DNA from: Parablautia sp. Marseille-Q6255
GTDB taxonomy: Bacteria > Bacillota > Clostridia > Lachnospirales > Lachnospiraceae
DNA: 64,000 nucleotides
Assembly: GCF_951230155.1 (NCBI RefSeq)
Contig: NZ_CATNVD010000005.1
Location: 124,001-188,000, forward strand
Direction of reading: 5' to 3'
Within the stretch, counting starts at the first letter, position 1; each line of letters starts with the position of its first letter. The translations under genes were made by a program, and so were the position numbers. The notes below the pieces were generated by a model. It made no database searches and had not been told where the DNA came from. It was given only the letters and a program-made list of their open reading frames with translations. Positions 42,964 to 51,808 of the stretch are shown here, in pieces.

Positions 42964-44397
42964 ATGAGTACAGACAGATACCAGAGTCCACTTTCGGAGC
43001 GTTATGCGAGCAAAGAGATGCAGTATATTTTTTCTCCGGATATGAAATTCCGCACATGGAGAAGACTGTGGATCGCACTTGCTGAGACAGAAAAAGAGCT
43101 TGGCCTCGATATTACAGACGAGCAGATCGAGGAGCTGAAGGCATTTCAGGATGATATTAATTACGATGTGGCAAAGGAGCGGGAGAAGATCGTGCGCCAT
43201 GATGTTATGTCACACGTATATGCGTACGGTGTGCAGTGCCCGAAGGCAAAGCCGATCATCCATCTCGGAGCGACCTCCTGCTATGTAGGGGACAATACAG
43301 ACATCATCGTGATGACGCAGGCGCTTTTGCTTGTGAAGAAGAAACTGGTAAATGTCATTGCTCAGCTGGCAGATTTTGCGCAGCAGTACAAAGAGCTTCC
43401 GACACTTGCATTTACTCATTTCCAGCCGGCGCAGCCTACGACAGTGGGCAAGAGAGCAACCCTGTGGGCACAGGAGTTTTTGATGGACCTGGAGGATCTC
43501 GATCACGTGCTTTCTACAATGAAGCTGCTTGGCTCCAAGGGAACGACAGGAACACAGGCAAGCTTCCTGGAACTGTTTGACGGAGATCAGGAAAAGATCG
43601 ACCGGATCGATCCGATGATCGCACAGAAGATGGGCTTTGAGGCATGTGTCGCAGTATCCGGTCAGACGTATTCCAGAAAGACGGATACGAGAGTCCTGAA
43701 CGTACTTGCAGGTATTGCCGCGAGCGCGCACAAGATGTCAAATGACATCCGTCTGCTGCAGCACTTAAAAGAGGTGGAAGAGCCGTTTGAAAAGACACAG
43801 ATCGGTTCCTCTGCGATGGCATATAAGCGCAATCCGATGAGAAGTGAGCGTATCGCGTCTCTGGCACGCTACGTGCTCTGTGATGCGTTAAACCCGGCGA
43901 TCACGTCTTCCTGTCAGTGGTTTGAGCGTACTCTGGATGACTCTGCAAACAAGCGTCTGTCCATCCCGGAAGGTTTTCTGGCTGTGGACGGTATACTGGA
44001 TCTGTGCCTGAACGTGACAGACGGACTGAAGGTATACCCGAAGGTTATTGAGAAGCGCCTGATGTCAGAGCTTCCGTTTATGGCGACAGAGAACATCATG
44101 ATGGATGCAGTAAAGGCAGGAGGAGACCGTCAGGAACTCCATGAGAAGATCCGCACGCTGTCTATGGAGGCAGGACGCAATGTCAAAGAAGAAGGAAAAG
44201 AAAACAATCTTCTCGAGCTGATCGCGGCAGACCCGTCCTTTAATATGTCACTGGAGGATCTGAAAAAGTCCATGGATCCATCACGCTATACGGGACGCTC
44301 AAAAGAGCAGGTAGAGAAGTTTGTCACGGATGTTGTGAACCCGGTGCTTGCGGCAAATAAAGAGCTGCTTGGCGTGCAGGTGGAGATCAATGTCTGA
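42964..44397 (+). CDS. purB: Adenylosuccinate lyase
   Basis: 477 residues. It cleaves SAICAR and adenylosuccinate with loss of fumarate, two steps of purine synthesis. The fumarase-superfamily signature SSAMAYKRNPMRSE lies near residues 283-296. HLGATSCYVGDNTD near 98-111 and THFQPAQPTTVGKR near 151-164 hold the catalytic His and substrate-binding Thr. AAGGAG sets the start ATG at 42964 (MSTDRYQSPL) rather than the earlier 42943. It is followed by purA, which makes its substrate adenylosuccinate. Confidence 0.96.
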   Translation: MSTDRYQSPLSERYASKEMQYIFSPDMKFRTWRRLWIALAETEKELGLDITDEQIEELKAFQDDINYDVAKEREKIVRHDVMSHVYAYGVQCPKAKPIIHLGATSCYVGDNTDIIVMTQALLLVKKKLVNVIAQLADFAQQYKELPTLAFTHFQPAQPTTVGKRATLWAQEFLMDLEDLDHVLSTMKLLGSKGTTGTQASFLELFDGDQEKIDRIDPMIAQKMGFEACVAVSGQTYSRKTDTRVLNVLAGIAASAHKMSNDIRLLQHLKEVEEPFEKTQIGSSAMAYKRNPMRSERIASLARYVLCDALNPAITSSCQWFERTLDDSANKRLSIPEGFLAVDGILDLCLNVTDGLKVYPKVIEKRLMSELPFMATENIMMDAVKAGGDRQELHEKIRTLSMEAGRNVKEEGKENNLLELIAADPSFNMSLEDLKKSMDPSRYTGRSKEQVEKFVTDVVNPVLAANKELLGVQVEINV

Positions 44398-44410
44398 TCA
44401 GAATATATAA

Positions 44411-44439
44411 TTTACTTATCAGAGAAAGTGTAGTATAAT
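44411..44439 (+). promoter_or_regulatory. sigma-A promoter of purA
   Basis: TTTACT (44411-44416), a 17-base spacer and a perfect TATAAT (44434-44439). Confidence 0.7.
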
Positions 44440-44525
44440 GTGCACGGAGTGCAGGTCATGGCTGCACGGAAATGTTTAATACGGATTACCACACAGATTT
44501 TGCGGTGGATTCAGGAGGAATTATT

Positions 44526-45800
44526 ATGGTACAGGCAGTAGTAGGGGCCAATTGGGGAGACGAAGGTAAAGGAAAGATCACAGATATGCTCGCGGAGAAG
44601 GCGGATATCATCGTGCGCTTTCAGGGAGGAGCAAATGCCGGTCATACGATTGTAAATAATTATGGCAAGTTTGCTCTGCATACACTTCCGTCCGGAGTAT
44701 TTTATGATCATACAACGAGCATTATCGGAAATGGAGTAGCGCTTAATATCCCGGTACTGTTCAATGAAGTGAAAAGCATTGTAGACAGAGGCGTTCCGGC
44801 ACCGAAGATTCTCGTATCGGACCGTGCACAGATCGTGATGTCCTACCACATTCTCTTTGATCAGTATGAAGAGGAGCGGCTGGGCGGAAAATCATTCGGA
44901 TCCACAAAATCCGGTATTGCGCCGTTTTATTCAGATAAGTTTTCCAAGATCGGTTTCCAGGTGAGCGAGCTTTTTGATGAGGAGCTGCTTGCAGAAAAGG
45001 TACAGCGCATCTGCGATCTCAAGAATCCGATACTGGAGCATCTTTACCACAAGCCGCTTCTGACACCGGAAGGGCTTCTGGAGGAGCTGCACGGTTATCG
45101 TGAGATGGTCAGACCGTTTGTGTGCGATACATCAGCATTTTTATATCAGGCGCTGAAGGAAGGGAAAAATATCCTTCTGGAAGGGCAGCTTGGCTCTTTA
45201 AAGGACCCGGATCACGGTATTTATCCAATGGTGACCTCTTCCTCGACGCTGGCAGGTTACGGTGCAGTCGGCGCAGGCATCCCGCCGTATGAGATCAAGA
45301 AGGTCGTGACTGTCTGCAAGGCTTATTCCAGTGCAGTTGGTGCGGGGGCATTTGTCAGTGAGATTTTCGGAGAGGAAGCAGACGAGCTGCGCAGACGCGG
45401 AGGCGACGGCGGTGAGTTTGGCGCCACAACAGGACGTCCGAGAAGAATGGGATGGTTTGACTGCGTGGCATCTAAATATGGCTGCCGTATTCAGGGTACG
45501 ACAGATGTGGCGTTTACCGTGCTTGACGTTCTGGGCTATCTGGAGGAGATCCCGGTATGTGTCGGGTATGAGATCGACGGCGAGGTGACAACAGAGTTTC
45601 CAACGACTGCTCTGCTTGAAAAGGCAAAGCCGGTATTGAAGAAGCTGCCGGGATGGAACTGTGATATACGCGGCATTAAGAAGTACGAGGATCTTCCGGC
45701 GAACTGCAGAAAGTATGTAGAGTTTGTAGAAGAGCAGATCGGCTTCCCGATCACGATGGTATCAAACGGCCCTGGAAGAGACGATATCATTTACAGATAA
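44526..45800 (+). CDS. purA: Adenylosuccinate synthetase
   Basis: 424 residues, the normal length. It joins IMP and aspartate using GTP. The N-terminal P loop GANWGDEGKGK (6-16), GGANAGHT near 37-44, QLGSLKDPDHG near 221-231 and the GTP specificity region near the end are all typical. The frame opens at 44472, but AGGAGG seven bases before ATG 44526 and the family start MVQAVVGANWGDE decide it. It has its own promoter after purB. Confidence 0.97.
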   Translation: MVQAVVGANWGDEGKGKITDMLAEKADIIVRFQGGANAGHTIVNNYGKFALHTLPSGVFYDHTTSIIGNGVALNIPVLFNEVKSIVDRGVPAPKILVSDRAQIVMSYHILFDQYEEERLGGKSFGSTKSGIAPFYSDKFSKIGFQVSELFDEELLAEKVQRICDLKNPILEHLYHKPLLTPEGLLEELHGYREMVRPFVCDTSAFLYQALKEGKNILLEGQLGSLKDPDHGIYPMVTSSSTLAGYGAVGAGIPPYEIKKVVTVCKAYSSAVGAGAFVSEIFGEEADELRRRGGDGGEFGATTGRPRRMGWFDCVASKYGCRIQGTTDVAFTVLDVLGYLEEIPVCVGYEIDGEVTTEFPTTALLEKAKPVLKKLPGWNCDIRGIKKYEDLPANCRKYVEFVEEQIGFPITMVSNGPGRDDIIYR

Positions 45801-45881
45801 CGATCGTTCCGGGACAGGAAAAAGGAACGTTTGGCGGCCGATATGGGAAAGAAAAAATGAGGGTAAGAAATCCATACAGGT

Positions 45882-45958
45882 AAGAAAGACCAGAGACTGT
45901 GCAAAGCGCCCGGACAGAATCCGTGAGGCAGGCTGAGGACAGTCTCTGTTTCTTTCTT
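45882..45958 (+). terminator. Hairpin with pyrimidine tract after purA
   Basis: CAGAGACTGT (45891-45900) pairs perfectly with ACAGTCTCTG (45939-45948), and the flanking AAGAAAGA pairs with TTTCTTTCTT with one bulge. The 38-base loop is long. A likely terminator for purA, located 31 bases before the GNAT gene. Confidence 0.6.
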
Positions 45959-45988
45959 GCAGTTTGACAGAAAGAGGTTACAGGTACA

Positions 45989-46516
45989 ATGGAATACAGA
46001 GTATTAGCAAAGGATGAGATAAACCGGGAGCTGTTTTTGCATTTTATCAGGCATCAGATTGTCGAAAAATGCTGGAGAAGAGAGGGCGGCGAATGGGTGA
46101 TCAAAACTGCTGCGTTTATTGATGACTGGAGTGAGGCAGATTATCAGGTACTGATCGGATGCCTGAAAAATACCGTTGAAACAGGCGGCCTTGTCTGCGG
46201 CGCCTTTTATCAGGGTGAGCTGAAGGGATTTGTGTCCGTTGAGGCAGGGCTATTCGGCGGAGAAGAGAAGTATCTGGATCTGTCGAGCCTGCACGTCTCA
46301 GAGGATATGAGAAGTAAAGGGATCGGCAGGACGCTGTTTCTGACCGCGAAGGACTGGGCAAAGGCGCATGGCGCAGAGAAGCTTTATATTTCCGCTCATT
46401 CCGCAGTGGAAACGCAGGCGTTCTATCGAAGCATGGGATGTGTGGAGGCAGCAGTTTATAATCAGGAGCACACAGAGGCAGAACCGTATGACTGCCAGAT
46501 GGAGTGCAGGGTGTAG
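45989..46516 (+). CDS. GNAT family N-acetyltransferase
   Basis: 175 residues. The acetyl-CoA-binding loop RSKGIGRTLF lies near residues 111-120 (RxxGxG pattern), preceded by the strand LDLSSLHVS and followed by AEKLYISAHSAVETQAFYRSMGC, typical of the fold's last helix and strand. The substrate cannot be told. The start ATG at 45989 has AGAGGTTACAGG upstream. A hairpin at 46557-46592 ends the unit. The acetyltransferase marks the end of the conserved purine block before the AT-rich island. Confidence 0.88.
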   Translation: MEYRVLAKDEINRELFLHFIRHQIVEKCWRREGGEWVIKTAAFIDDWSEADYQVLIGCLKNTVETGGLVCGAFYQGELKGFVSVEAGLFGGEEKYLDLSSLHVSEDMRSKGIGRTLFLTAKDWAKAHGAEKLYISAHSAVETQAFYRSMGCVEAAVYNQEHTEAEPYDCQMECRV

Positions 46517-46556
46517 GAGAATAGTGAGATAAAGGTGGATGCGTATGCAGTTCAAT

Positions 46557-46592
46557 CGGAGTGAGTCGTAGATTATATTGAGACTCACTCCG
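46557..46592. terminator. Hairpin between convergent GNAT and LacI-family genes
   Basis: A perfect 11-bp stem CGGAGTGAGTC/GACTCACTCCG (46557-46567 with 46582-46592). Only TTT follows, so termination may be modest. Confidence 0.65.
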
Positions 46593-46632
46593 TTTGGAAA
46601 CGAACGGTTTGTTTTTCGTCAGTTTAAACAGA

Positions 46633-47649
46633 CTACTTTGGCGGATATGTGCTGTCACCGATGATCAGATTAGTAGAAAAACGTATTTCCCGGTTGGGAA
46701 TGTCATTTTTAGCTTCGATTCGCTCGATAATGAGCTCAGCCAGCCGAGTGCCCATAGAAGCTGAGGACTGGTCTACACAGGTTGGCTGGACATAAAGTAA
46801 GTCGTGGTTTTCAATAGTTCCAAAACTACATAAAGATAAATCCTTAGGAATAGCAATGTGAGCATTGCGACAATATTTCATAGCACCAAGCGCAAGAAGG
46901 TTATTTGAGGAAATAACAGCAGTTGCTCCCTGGGCATAAAGATATTTGGTGCCTTCCATACCGGTAGAAAGACGATTAAAGTGACCGCGATAGAGATAAG
47001 GATAGTTCTCGTCTACATTAATACCGATTTCACGCATTGCATATTGAAATCCAGAGAGACGTTCCTGAGAAGAAGAAACGTAAGACTGCCCGTTTAACAG
47101 TCCAATTTTTGTGTGCCCGAGACGAATTAGATATTGTGTCAAATCCCGCAATCCGGAAAAGTTGTCGTTGTCAACAAAATCTCCTTTGAAGTCTGGATCA
47201 GGTACACGTCGGCTAAAAAGTGCAATGGGAATCTGATGGCTGATTTGCGTAATCAGTTTATAATTTTTTCCGCTTGAGTTGATGATAATACCGTCCACCT
47301 GTTTTTCACGGAGTAATGATAAATATTTCTCTTCTCGATCTTGACTGTCATCTGTGGAACAGACAAACAGATTATATCCGTGCTGGTTCAAAATATCTTC
47401 AACTGCGCGGGCCATAGTAGTGAAAAAACTGTTAGCGATATCAGATACTACAAAACCGATTGTTTTCGAACTTTCGTTTTTTAAGGTACGCGCGATAAAA
47501 TTGGGATAATATCCAAGCTTTTCTATAGCAAGATTGACTTTTGCAGCCAGTTCATTGTTTACAGATGCATTTTTATTTAATACGCGTGAGACAGTAGCAA
47601 TAGAAACACCAGCTTCACATGCTACGTCTTTTATAGTTGGGTTTGCCAT
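46633..47649 (-). CDS. LacI-family transcriptional regulator
   Basis: 338 residues. The N-terminal LacI helix-turn-helix is TIKDVACEAGVSIATVSRVLN (from residue 4), with the hinge helix near 45-58 ending in IARTLK. The rest is a periplasmic-binding-protein-like sensor domain starting TIGFVVSDI. The start at 47649 (MANPTIKD) is set by GAGGTGA; an earlier ATG three codons upstream is possible. It is divergent from the Liv-type transporter, and two LacI-type palindromes lie in the shared region. The ligand is unknown; the context suggests the transported compound or its phosphate. Codon use is AT-rich, unlike flanking genes. Confidence 0.93.
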   Translation of the reverse strand: MANPTIKDVACEAGVSIATVSRVLNKNASVNNELAAKVNLAIEKLGYYPNFIARTLKNESSKTIGFVVSDIANSFFTTMARAVEDILNQHGYNLFVCSTDDSQDREEKYLSLLREKQVDGIIINSSGKNYKLITQISHQIPIALFSRRVPDPDFKGDFVDNDNFSGLRDLTQYLIRLGHTKIGLLNGQSYVSSSQERLSGFQYAMREIGINVDENYPYLYRGHFNRLSTGMEGTKYLYAQGATAVISSNNLLALGAMKYCRNAHIAIPKDLSLCSFGTIENHDLLYVQPTCVDQSSASMGTRLAELIIERIEAKNDIPNREIRFSTNLIIGDSTYPPK

Positions 47650-47674
47650 AGTATTCACCTCAAAGAATATTTAA

Positions 47675-47702
47675 AATATAACACAAGAAAAGGTTTACTC
47701 AA
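47675..47702 (-). promoter_or_regulatory. Promoter of the LacI-family gene
   Basis: On the minus strand TTGAGT (47697-47702), a 16-base spacer and TATATT (47675-47680), with TG one base before the -10. Confidence 0.55.
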
Positions 47703-47833
47703 ATGATATATGAGAAAAATGAAAAAAGCAAGAGATTTCTAAAATAAAACGCCATGGATCGTTAAATATAACAAAAAAATAATCGAAAAATTGTGAAAAA
47801 CTGATGAAATATCTAAAAGTATAGAAGGTTATA

Positions 47834-47862
47834 TTGACAAGTATTCGTATAATGTGTAAAAT
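47834..47862 (+). promoter_or_regulatory. sigma-A promoter of the ABC transporter operon
   Basis: A perfect TTGACA (47834-47839), a 17-base spacer and TAAAAT (47857-47862). The first operator begins 12 bases after the -10. Confidence 0.75.
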
Positions 47863-47873
47863 AGGCCTATAAA

Positions 47874-47885
47874 GAAAACGTATTC
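47874..47885 (+). promoter_or_regulatory. LacI-type operator O1
   Basis: GAAAACGTATTC, a near-perfect palindrome (10 of 12 positions symmetric) around a central CG, as in LacI/CcpA-family sites. It sits at the transcription start of the transporter operon. Confidence 0.6.
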
Positions 47886-47969
47886 ACAAAAAATGGAAAA
47901 GTGGAAATATAGAAAACAAATAAAAACACTATAAATTCCATGATTTTCCATATATTTTTTAGTGAGTGA

Positions 47970-47981
47970 GAAAACGTTTAC
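47970..47981 (+). promoter_or_regulatory. LacI-type operator O2
   Basis: GAAAACGTTTAC, the same half-site as O1 and 10 of 12 positions symmetric, 96 bases downstream and just before the ribosome site of the binding-protein gene. Confidence 0.6.
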
Positions 47982-48000
47982 AGAAAAGGAGGAAGGTATG

Positions 48001-49149
48001 ATGAACAAAAAAATGGCAGGAATGATTCTTTCAATGCTTATGGTGACAGGGACAGTTATGGGGGCTGTACCAACATCTGCAGCAGGGGATACGATTAAGA
48101 TCGGTCTGACTGTACCGCTTAGTGGTGATCGCGCTTCAGAAGGAAGTTATGCTACGAATGCTCTGGAGCTGGTTGTAGAAGAAATTAATTCAGCAGGCGG
48201 AGTTCTGGGAAAAGATATTGAAGTGGTGGTGCAGGATACAACGGGGACGGATGTAGGCGCTACAAATGCGTATCTAAAATTGGCAGCAGACGATGACATC
48301 GTTGCGATCATTGGCTCTGATAATTCAAACGATAATATTGCAATTGCAGCTTCAGCAGAGGCATCTCAGATCTTGACAACTACGCAAGGTTCCAGCCCGA
48401 CCCTCCAGGAGACTTGTGAAGCTGGAGAATGGCTGTTTCAGCTAAGAGCATGTGATTCAACACTCTGTGCGGCACTTATGGATTATGCAGTAAATGAAAT
48501 GGGATCAAAAAGTTTTACGATCATTCATGATACAGAAACGGCTTCTGCTGATCAGGCAAGACTGTTTCAGGAAGGCATTGAAGCGAATGGCGGAACCGTT
48601 GATGAAGTAATTCCTTTTACAAACGGAACGAAAGATTTTACCGCACAACTTAGTCAAGCCATGCAGTCAGATTCTGATGCATTGGTTGTAGCTTGTCTTC
48701 AGACTGAAGCAGCCATTTTGATTCAGCAGGCAAAGGCCCTGGGAATTGAGAAGCCGATTTATGGTTCTAATGCGTTTGGTGATCCTGTAACGGTTGACCT
48801 GGCAGGAGAGTCGATCAATGATGCTTACAGTATTACAGCCTGGGTACCAGACTCTCCAAATGAAATGGGGGCTGAATTTTCTAAAAAGTATGAGGAGACA
48901 TATGATGAAGCCTGTGCAAAAGCAGCTGCACAGATTAGAGATCATATTTATGTGATCTGTGAGGCGATTGAGACGGCAGGCTCAACAGATCGTACAGAGG
49001 TTCGTGACGCTATGTTGACCTTAACAAATTATGAAGGTGCAATTACAACGTATGACTGTAGTCTCAAAGGTAATTGTGGTAAGGGAGGACTGATTGTACA
49101 GGTGAAGGATCTGATCCCTACAGTAGTAGAAGAAATTACGACAAAGTAA
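48001..49149 (+). CDS. Branched-chain-amino-acid-type ABC transporter substrate-binding protein
   Basis: 382 residues of the LivK/HAAT peripla smic-binding family (IKIGLTVPLSGDRAS, then EEINSAGGVLGKDIEVVVQD). The signal peptide covers about residues 1-30. There is no lipobox cysteine: the cleavage region reads TSAAGD, a type I site. Firmicutes binding proteins are normally lipoproteins, so this one may be released or held another way. ATG 48001 is eight bases after GGAGG; ATG 47998 directly precedes it. The true ligand is not necessarily an amino acid; this family also takes up amides, aromatic acids and other small molecules. Confidence 0.9.
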   Translation: MNKKMAGMILSMLMVTGTVMGAVPTSAAGDTIKIGLTVPLSGDRASEGSYATNALELVVEEINSAGGVLGKDIEVVVQDTTGTDVGATNAYLKLAADDDIVAIIGSDNSNDNIAIAASAEASQILTTTQGSSPTLQETCEAGEWLFQLRACDSTLCAALMDYAVNEMGSKSFTIIHDTETASADQARLFQEGIEANGGTVDEVIPFTNGTKDFTAQLSQAMQSDSDALVVACLQTEAAILIQQAKALGIEKPIYGSNAFGDPVTVDLAGESINDAYSITAWVPDSPNEMGAEFSKKYEETYDEACAKAAAQIRDHIYVICEAIETAGSTDRTEVRDAMLTLTNYEGAITTYDCSLKGNCGKGGLIVQVKDLIPTVVEEITTK

Positions 49150-49224
49150 GGCGCGATCAGAATAAGAATACGATATTGCTAATTTATGTTAGATGAATGA
49201 AAGTGTAAAACTGGAGGGGGTAAT

Positions 49225-50091
49225 ATGTTTATACAATTACTGATATCAGGTATTGCAGTAGGCGTTATTTATGGTCTGATTGCTATGGGCATGGTATTGA
49301 TTTTCAGGACAGTAGGCATCATGAATTTTGCACAGGGTGATTTCCTGATGTTTGGAGGCTACTTTGCATATACCTTTAATCAGATGTTCGGATTGAATAT
49401 TGTGATATCATTGATTCTTGCGGCGTTATGTATGGGAGTTATAGGTGTTATCTTTATGAGAACTTCTTATTGGGCGCTGCGAAAAGCACAGGCAAAAGCA
49501 ATCATTGTCAGTGCGATGGGGGCATCTATCGTTTTACGCGAAGGAGCACGGCATATCTGGGGTGCGATTCCGCTGACACTTGATCGCGTAAAGGAGGGAT
49601 CTGTTGTTTTAGCCGGCGCTACAATACAGTGGCAGTATGTGGCGATTATTGGTATTGCATTGCTCATGATGCTGCTTGTTTACTTTCTTTTGGAGAAAAC
49701 TTTCATTGGAAATATTATGCAGGCAACTGCCCAGGATCAGTACATGTCATCGCTTGTCGGGATTCCAGTTGTGGTATCAATCGGTCTGACCTTTGCACTT
49801 AGTGCAGTGATTACAGGAATTTGCGGCGGACTTTTGGCACCTATTTTCTTTTTGAATAATACGATGGGAACAATGGCAGGATCTAAGGCATTTGCAGCTA
49901 TTGTTATTGGCGGATTCGGCAGTGTACCGGGAGCAATTATAGGTGGACTGATTGTAGGATTAGTAGAACAATTTGGTGGTGCTTATATTTCTTCCACATA
50001 TCAGCTGGCGCTTATTTATATAGTATTGATTGTATTTCTGATGTTCCGTCCGAAGGGGCTGTTTCAGGAAAAAATTCAGGAGAAGGCATAG
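49225..50091 (+). CDS. livH: LivH-type ABC transporter permease
   Basis: 288-residue inner-membrane permease of the HAAT family with about eight hydrophobic segments. GLIAMGMVLIFRTVGIMNFAQGDF near residues 14-36 is the LivH signature, and GGFGSVPGAIIGGL near 229-242 is the ATPase-contact region. GGAGGGGG precedes the ATG. It lies 75 bases after the binding protein and nine before LivM. Confidence 0.93.
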   Translation: MFIQLLISGIAVGVIYGLIAMGMVLIFRTVGIMNFAQGDFLMFGGYFAYTFNQMFGLNIVISLILAALCMGVIGVIFMRTSYWALRKAQAKAIIVSAMGASIVLREGARHIWGAIPLTLDRVKEGSVVLAGATIQWQYVAIIGIALLMMLLVYFLLEKTFIGNIMQATAQDQYMSSLVGIPVVVSIGLTFALSAVITGICGGLLAPIFFLNNTMGTMAGSKAFAAIVIGGFGSVPGAIIGGLIVGLVEQFGGAYISSTYQLALIYIVLIVFLMFRPKGLFQEKIQEKA

Positions 50092-50100
50092 GAGGTCAGT

Positions 50101-51084
50101 ATGTTAGCGAGGAAAAAGAGAAATACGCCGGTTATTGTTATCACGGCATTTTTAATTTTACTGATAGCGGTTGTACCCCAATTTACTTCTACCTATACTG
50201 TGCGTATTCTAAGTGTGGCGTTGATTAATTATCTGTGCGTACTCAGTGTATATGTGTTGCTGGGACTTTGTGGTCAGAATTCATTTGCCCAGGCTGGTTT
50301 TTGGGGGATAGGAGCATATATTGCCGGAAATATTCTAACCAAAACTTTCGGGGGAAGCCTGACTGCATTTGTAGCAGCTGTATGTGGGACAGCGTTTTTA
50401 GCATTTATTTTAGGTTTTGCATTTTTCAGGTTAAGGCAATATTACTTTACATTTGCTTCTATTGGATTGATGACCATATTGAATGTGCTCTTTATTAACT
50501 GGGTGGATTTTTCAGGCGGCGCGTTGGGGATGAAAGAAATACCAACTTTTCAGCTGTTCGGATTTTCAGCAGACAGTGAAACTAGTAAGCTTTATGTCGT
50601 ATTTGCAGTATGTCTAGTAGCAACTTTTTTGATTTTGCTACTATTTCATTCATCTTTAGGCCGTTCTTTTATGGCGATACGAGATAACGAAATGGCAGCA
50701 GACAGTATGGGAATCAACAGTCTGCTGACAAAGAGCATTGCATTTGCAATTTCAGGAGCACTTTGTGGTGCTGCCGGGGCAATGTGGGCTTCTGTATCGG
50801 GTTATCTGAGTTATCAGAGTTTTACGTACAACCAATCCACGATTTATCTTGTTATGATTATGATTGGCGGGACAGGTTCTCCGATAGGTGCATTGATCGG
50901 AACGGCTGCAATTACGATTTTGCAGGAGGGCTTCCGTTCACTTCAAGACTATATGCAGCTCATATACGGTATAGGTGTCATTATTTTGATGATTTTCCAG
51001 CCAGAAGGAATTTGGGGAGGAGGAAAGATACTGTATGAACGTTTTAGGAAACACAGAGAAAAATCCAAAGTTAGTGCTGTCTGA
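50101..51084 (+). CDS. livM: LivM-type ABC transporter permease
   Basis: 327-residue permease partner of LivH. LCGQNSFAQAGFWGIGAYIAG near residues 56-76 and GGTGSPIGALIGTA near 260-273 are the family motifs. It has about nine hydrophobic segments and a basic C-terminal tail. The 3' end overlaps the livG start by 50 bases. GGAGG precedes the ATG. Confidence 0.93.
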   Translation: MLARKKRNTPVIVITAFLILLIAVVPQFTSTYTVRILSVALINYLCVLSVYVLLGLCGQNSFAQAGFWGIGAYIAGNILTKTFGGSLTAFVAAVCGTAFLAFILGFAFFRLRQYYFTFASIGLMTILNVLFINWVDFSGGALGMKEIPTFQLFGFSADSETSKLYVVFAVCLVATFLILLLFHSSLGRSFMAIRDNEMAADSMGINSLLTKSIAFAISGALCGAAGAMWASVSGYLSYQSFTYNQSTIYLVMIMIGGTGSPIGALIGTAAITILQEGFRSLQDYMQLIYGIGVIILMIFQPEGIWGGGKILYERFRKHREKSKVSAV

Positions 51085-51808
51085 TGTATGTAAAAATTTT
51101 GGAGGTGTTGTAGCTGCAAGAGATATCAATCTGGAAATTTTCGGAGGAGAAGTTGTAGGGCTGATCGGACCAAATGGAGCCGGGAAAACAACATTGATTA
51201 ATTTAATTACAGGCGTATATAAGGTCGATAAAGGAAAAATTTATTTTAAAGGTAAAGATATTACGGCACAGGCAACTTACCAGAGAGCAATACAGGGAAT
51301 TGGAAGAACATTTCAGCATCCGCATCTTCTTGATCGCTGTGATATTTGGACAAATATTATTATGGGCAGCGATATGGCGGCAAGAAAAAAGCATGGGAAC
51401 AAGGTGGATTTAGATAAAGTGTTGCCTGAACTGTTGGAGTGTGCCGGGCTGCAAGCTATTTATTTAGATGATCCTATGAGCAAACTGTCATATGGCCAGC
51501 AAAAATTGTTGGAAGTAGTACGGGTATTATTAAGTCAGCCAGATATATTGCTGCTGGATGAGCCGGCTGCCGGGTTGAATAACCGGGAGACGCAATATGT
51601 GTCAGATTTAATACGGTATGCGGTAAAACACGATATTGGCGTTTTACTGATTGAACATTCTATGGAATTGGTCATGAGTATCTGCGATCGCATAACAGTA
51701 TTAAATTTTGGGCATCAGATTACGACCGGTTTGCCTGAAGAAGTGCAGAATAACACAGAGGTAATTGAAGCTTATTTAGGAGGGGGGCTTGCAGATGCTG
51801 AGGATTGA
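51035..51808 (+). CDS. livG: LivG-type ABC transporter ATPase
   Basis: 257 residues. Walker A GPNGAGKTT lies near residues 45-53. The signature reads LSYGQQKLLE instead of LSGGQ, normal for LivG proteins. Walker B LLLDEPAAGLN lies near 169-179 and the switch His in LIEHSME near 206-212. It overlaps livM upstream and livF downstream, implying tight coupling. Confidence 0.93.
   Translation: MNVLGNTEKNPKLVLSDVCKNFGGVVAARDINLEIFGGEVVGLIGPNGAGKTTLINLITGVYKVDKGKIYFKGKDITAQATYQRAIQGIGRTFQHPHLLDRCDIWTNIIMGSDMAARKKHGNKVDLDKVLPELLECAGLQAIYLDDPMSKLSYGQQKLLEVVRVLLSQPDILLLDEPAAGLNNRETQYVSDLIRYAVKHDIGVLLIEHSMELVMSICDRITVLNFGHQITTGLPEEVQNNTEVIEAYLGGGLADAED

Larger units (their letters stand above)
47650..48000. 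other. 351-base divergent control region of the accessory island
   Basis: Very AT-rich. It holds the minus-strand promoter of the lacI-type gene (47675-47702), the + strand promoter (47834-47862) and two LacI-type operators (47874-47885 and 47970-47981). No gene is seen. Confidence 0.7.

Noticed and set aside
45801-45840. CGTTCC/GGAACG inverted repeat right after purA
   Set aside because: Only six base pairs and no T run; the stronger hairpin at 45882-45958 is preferred.
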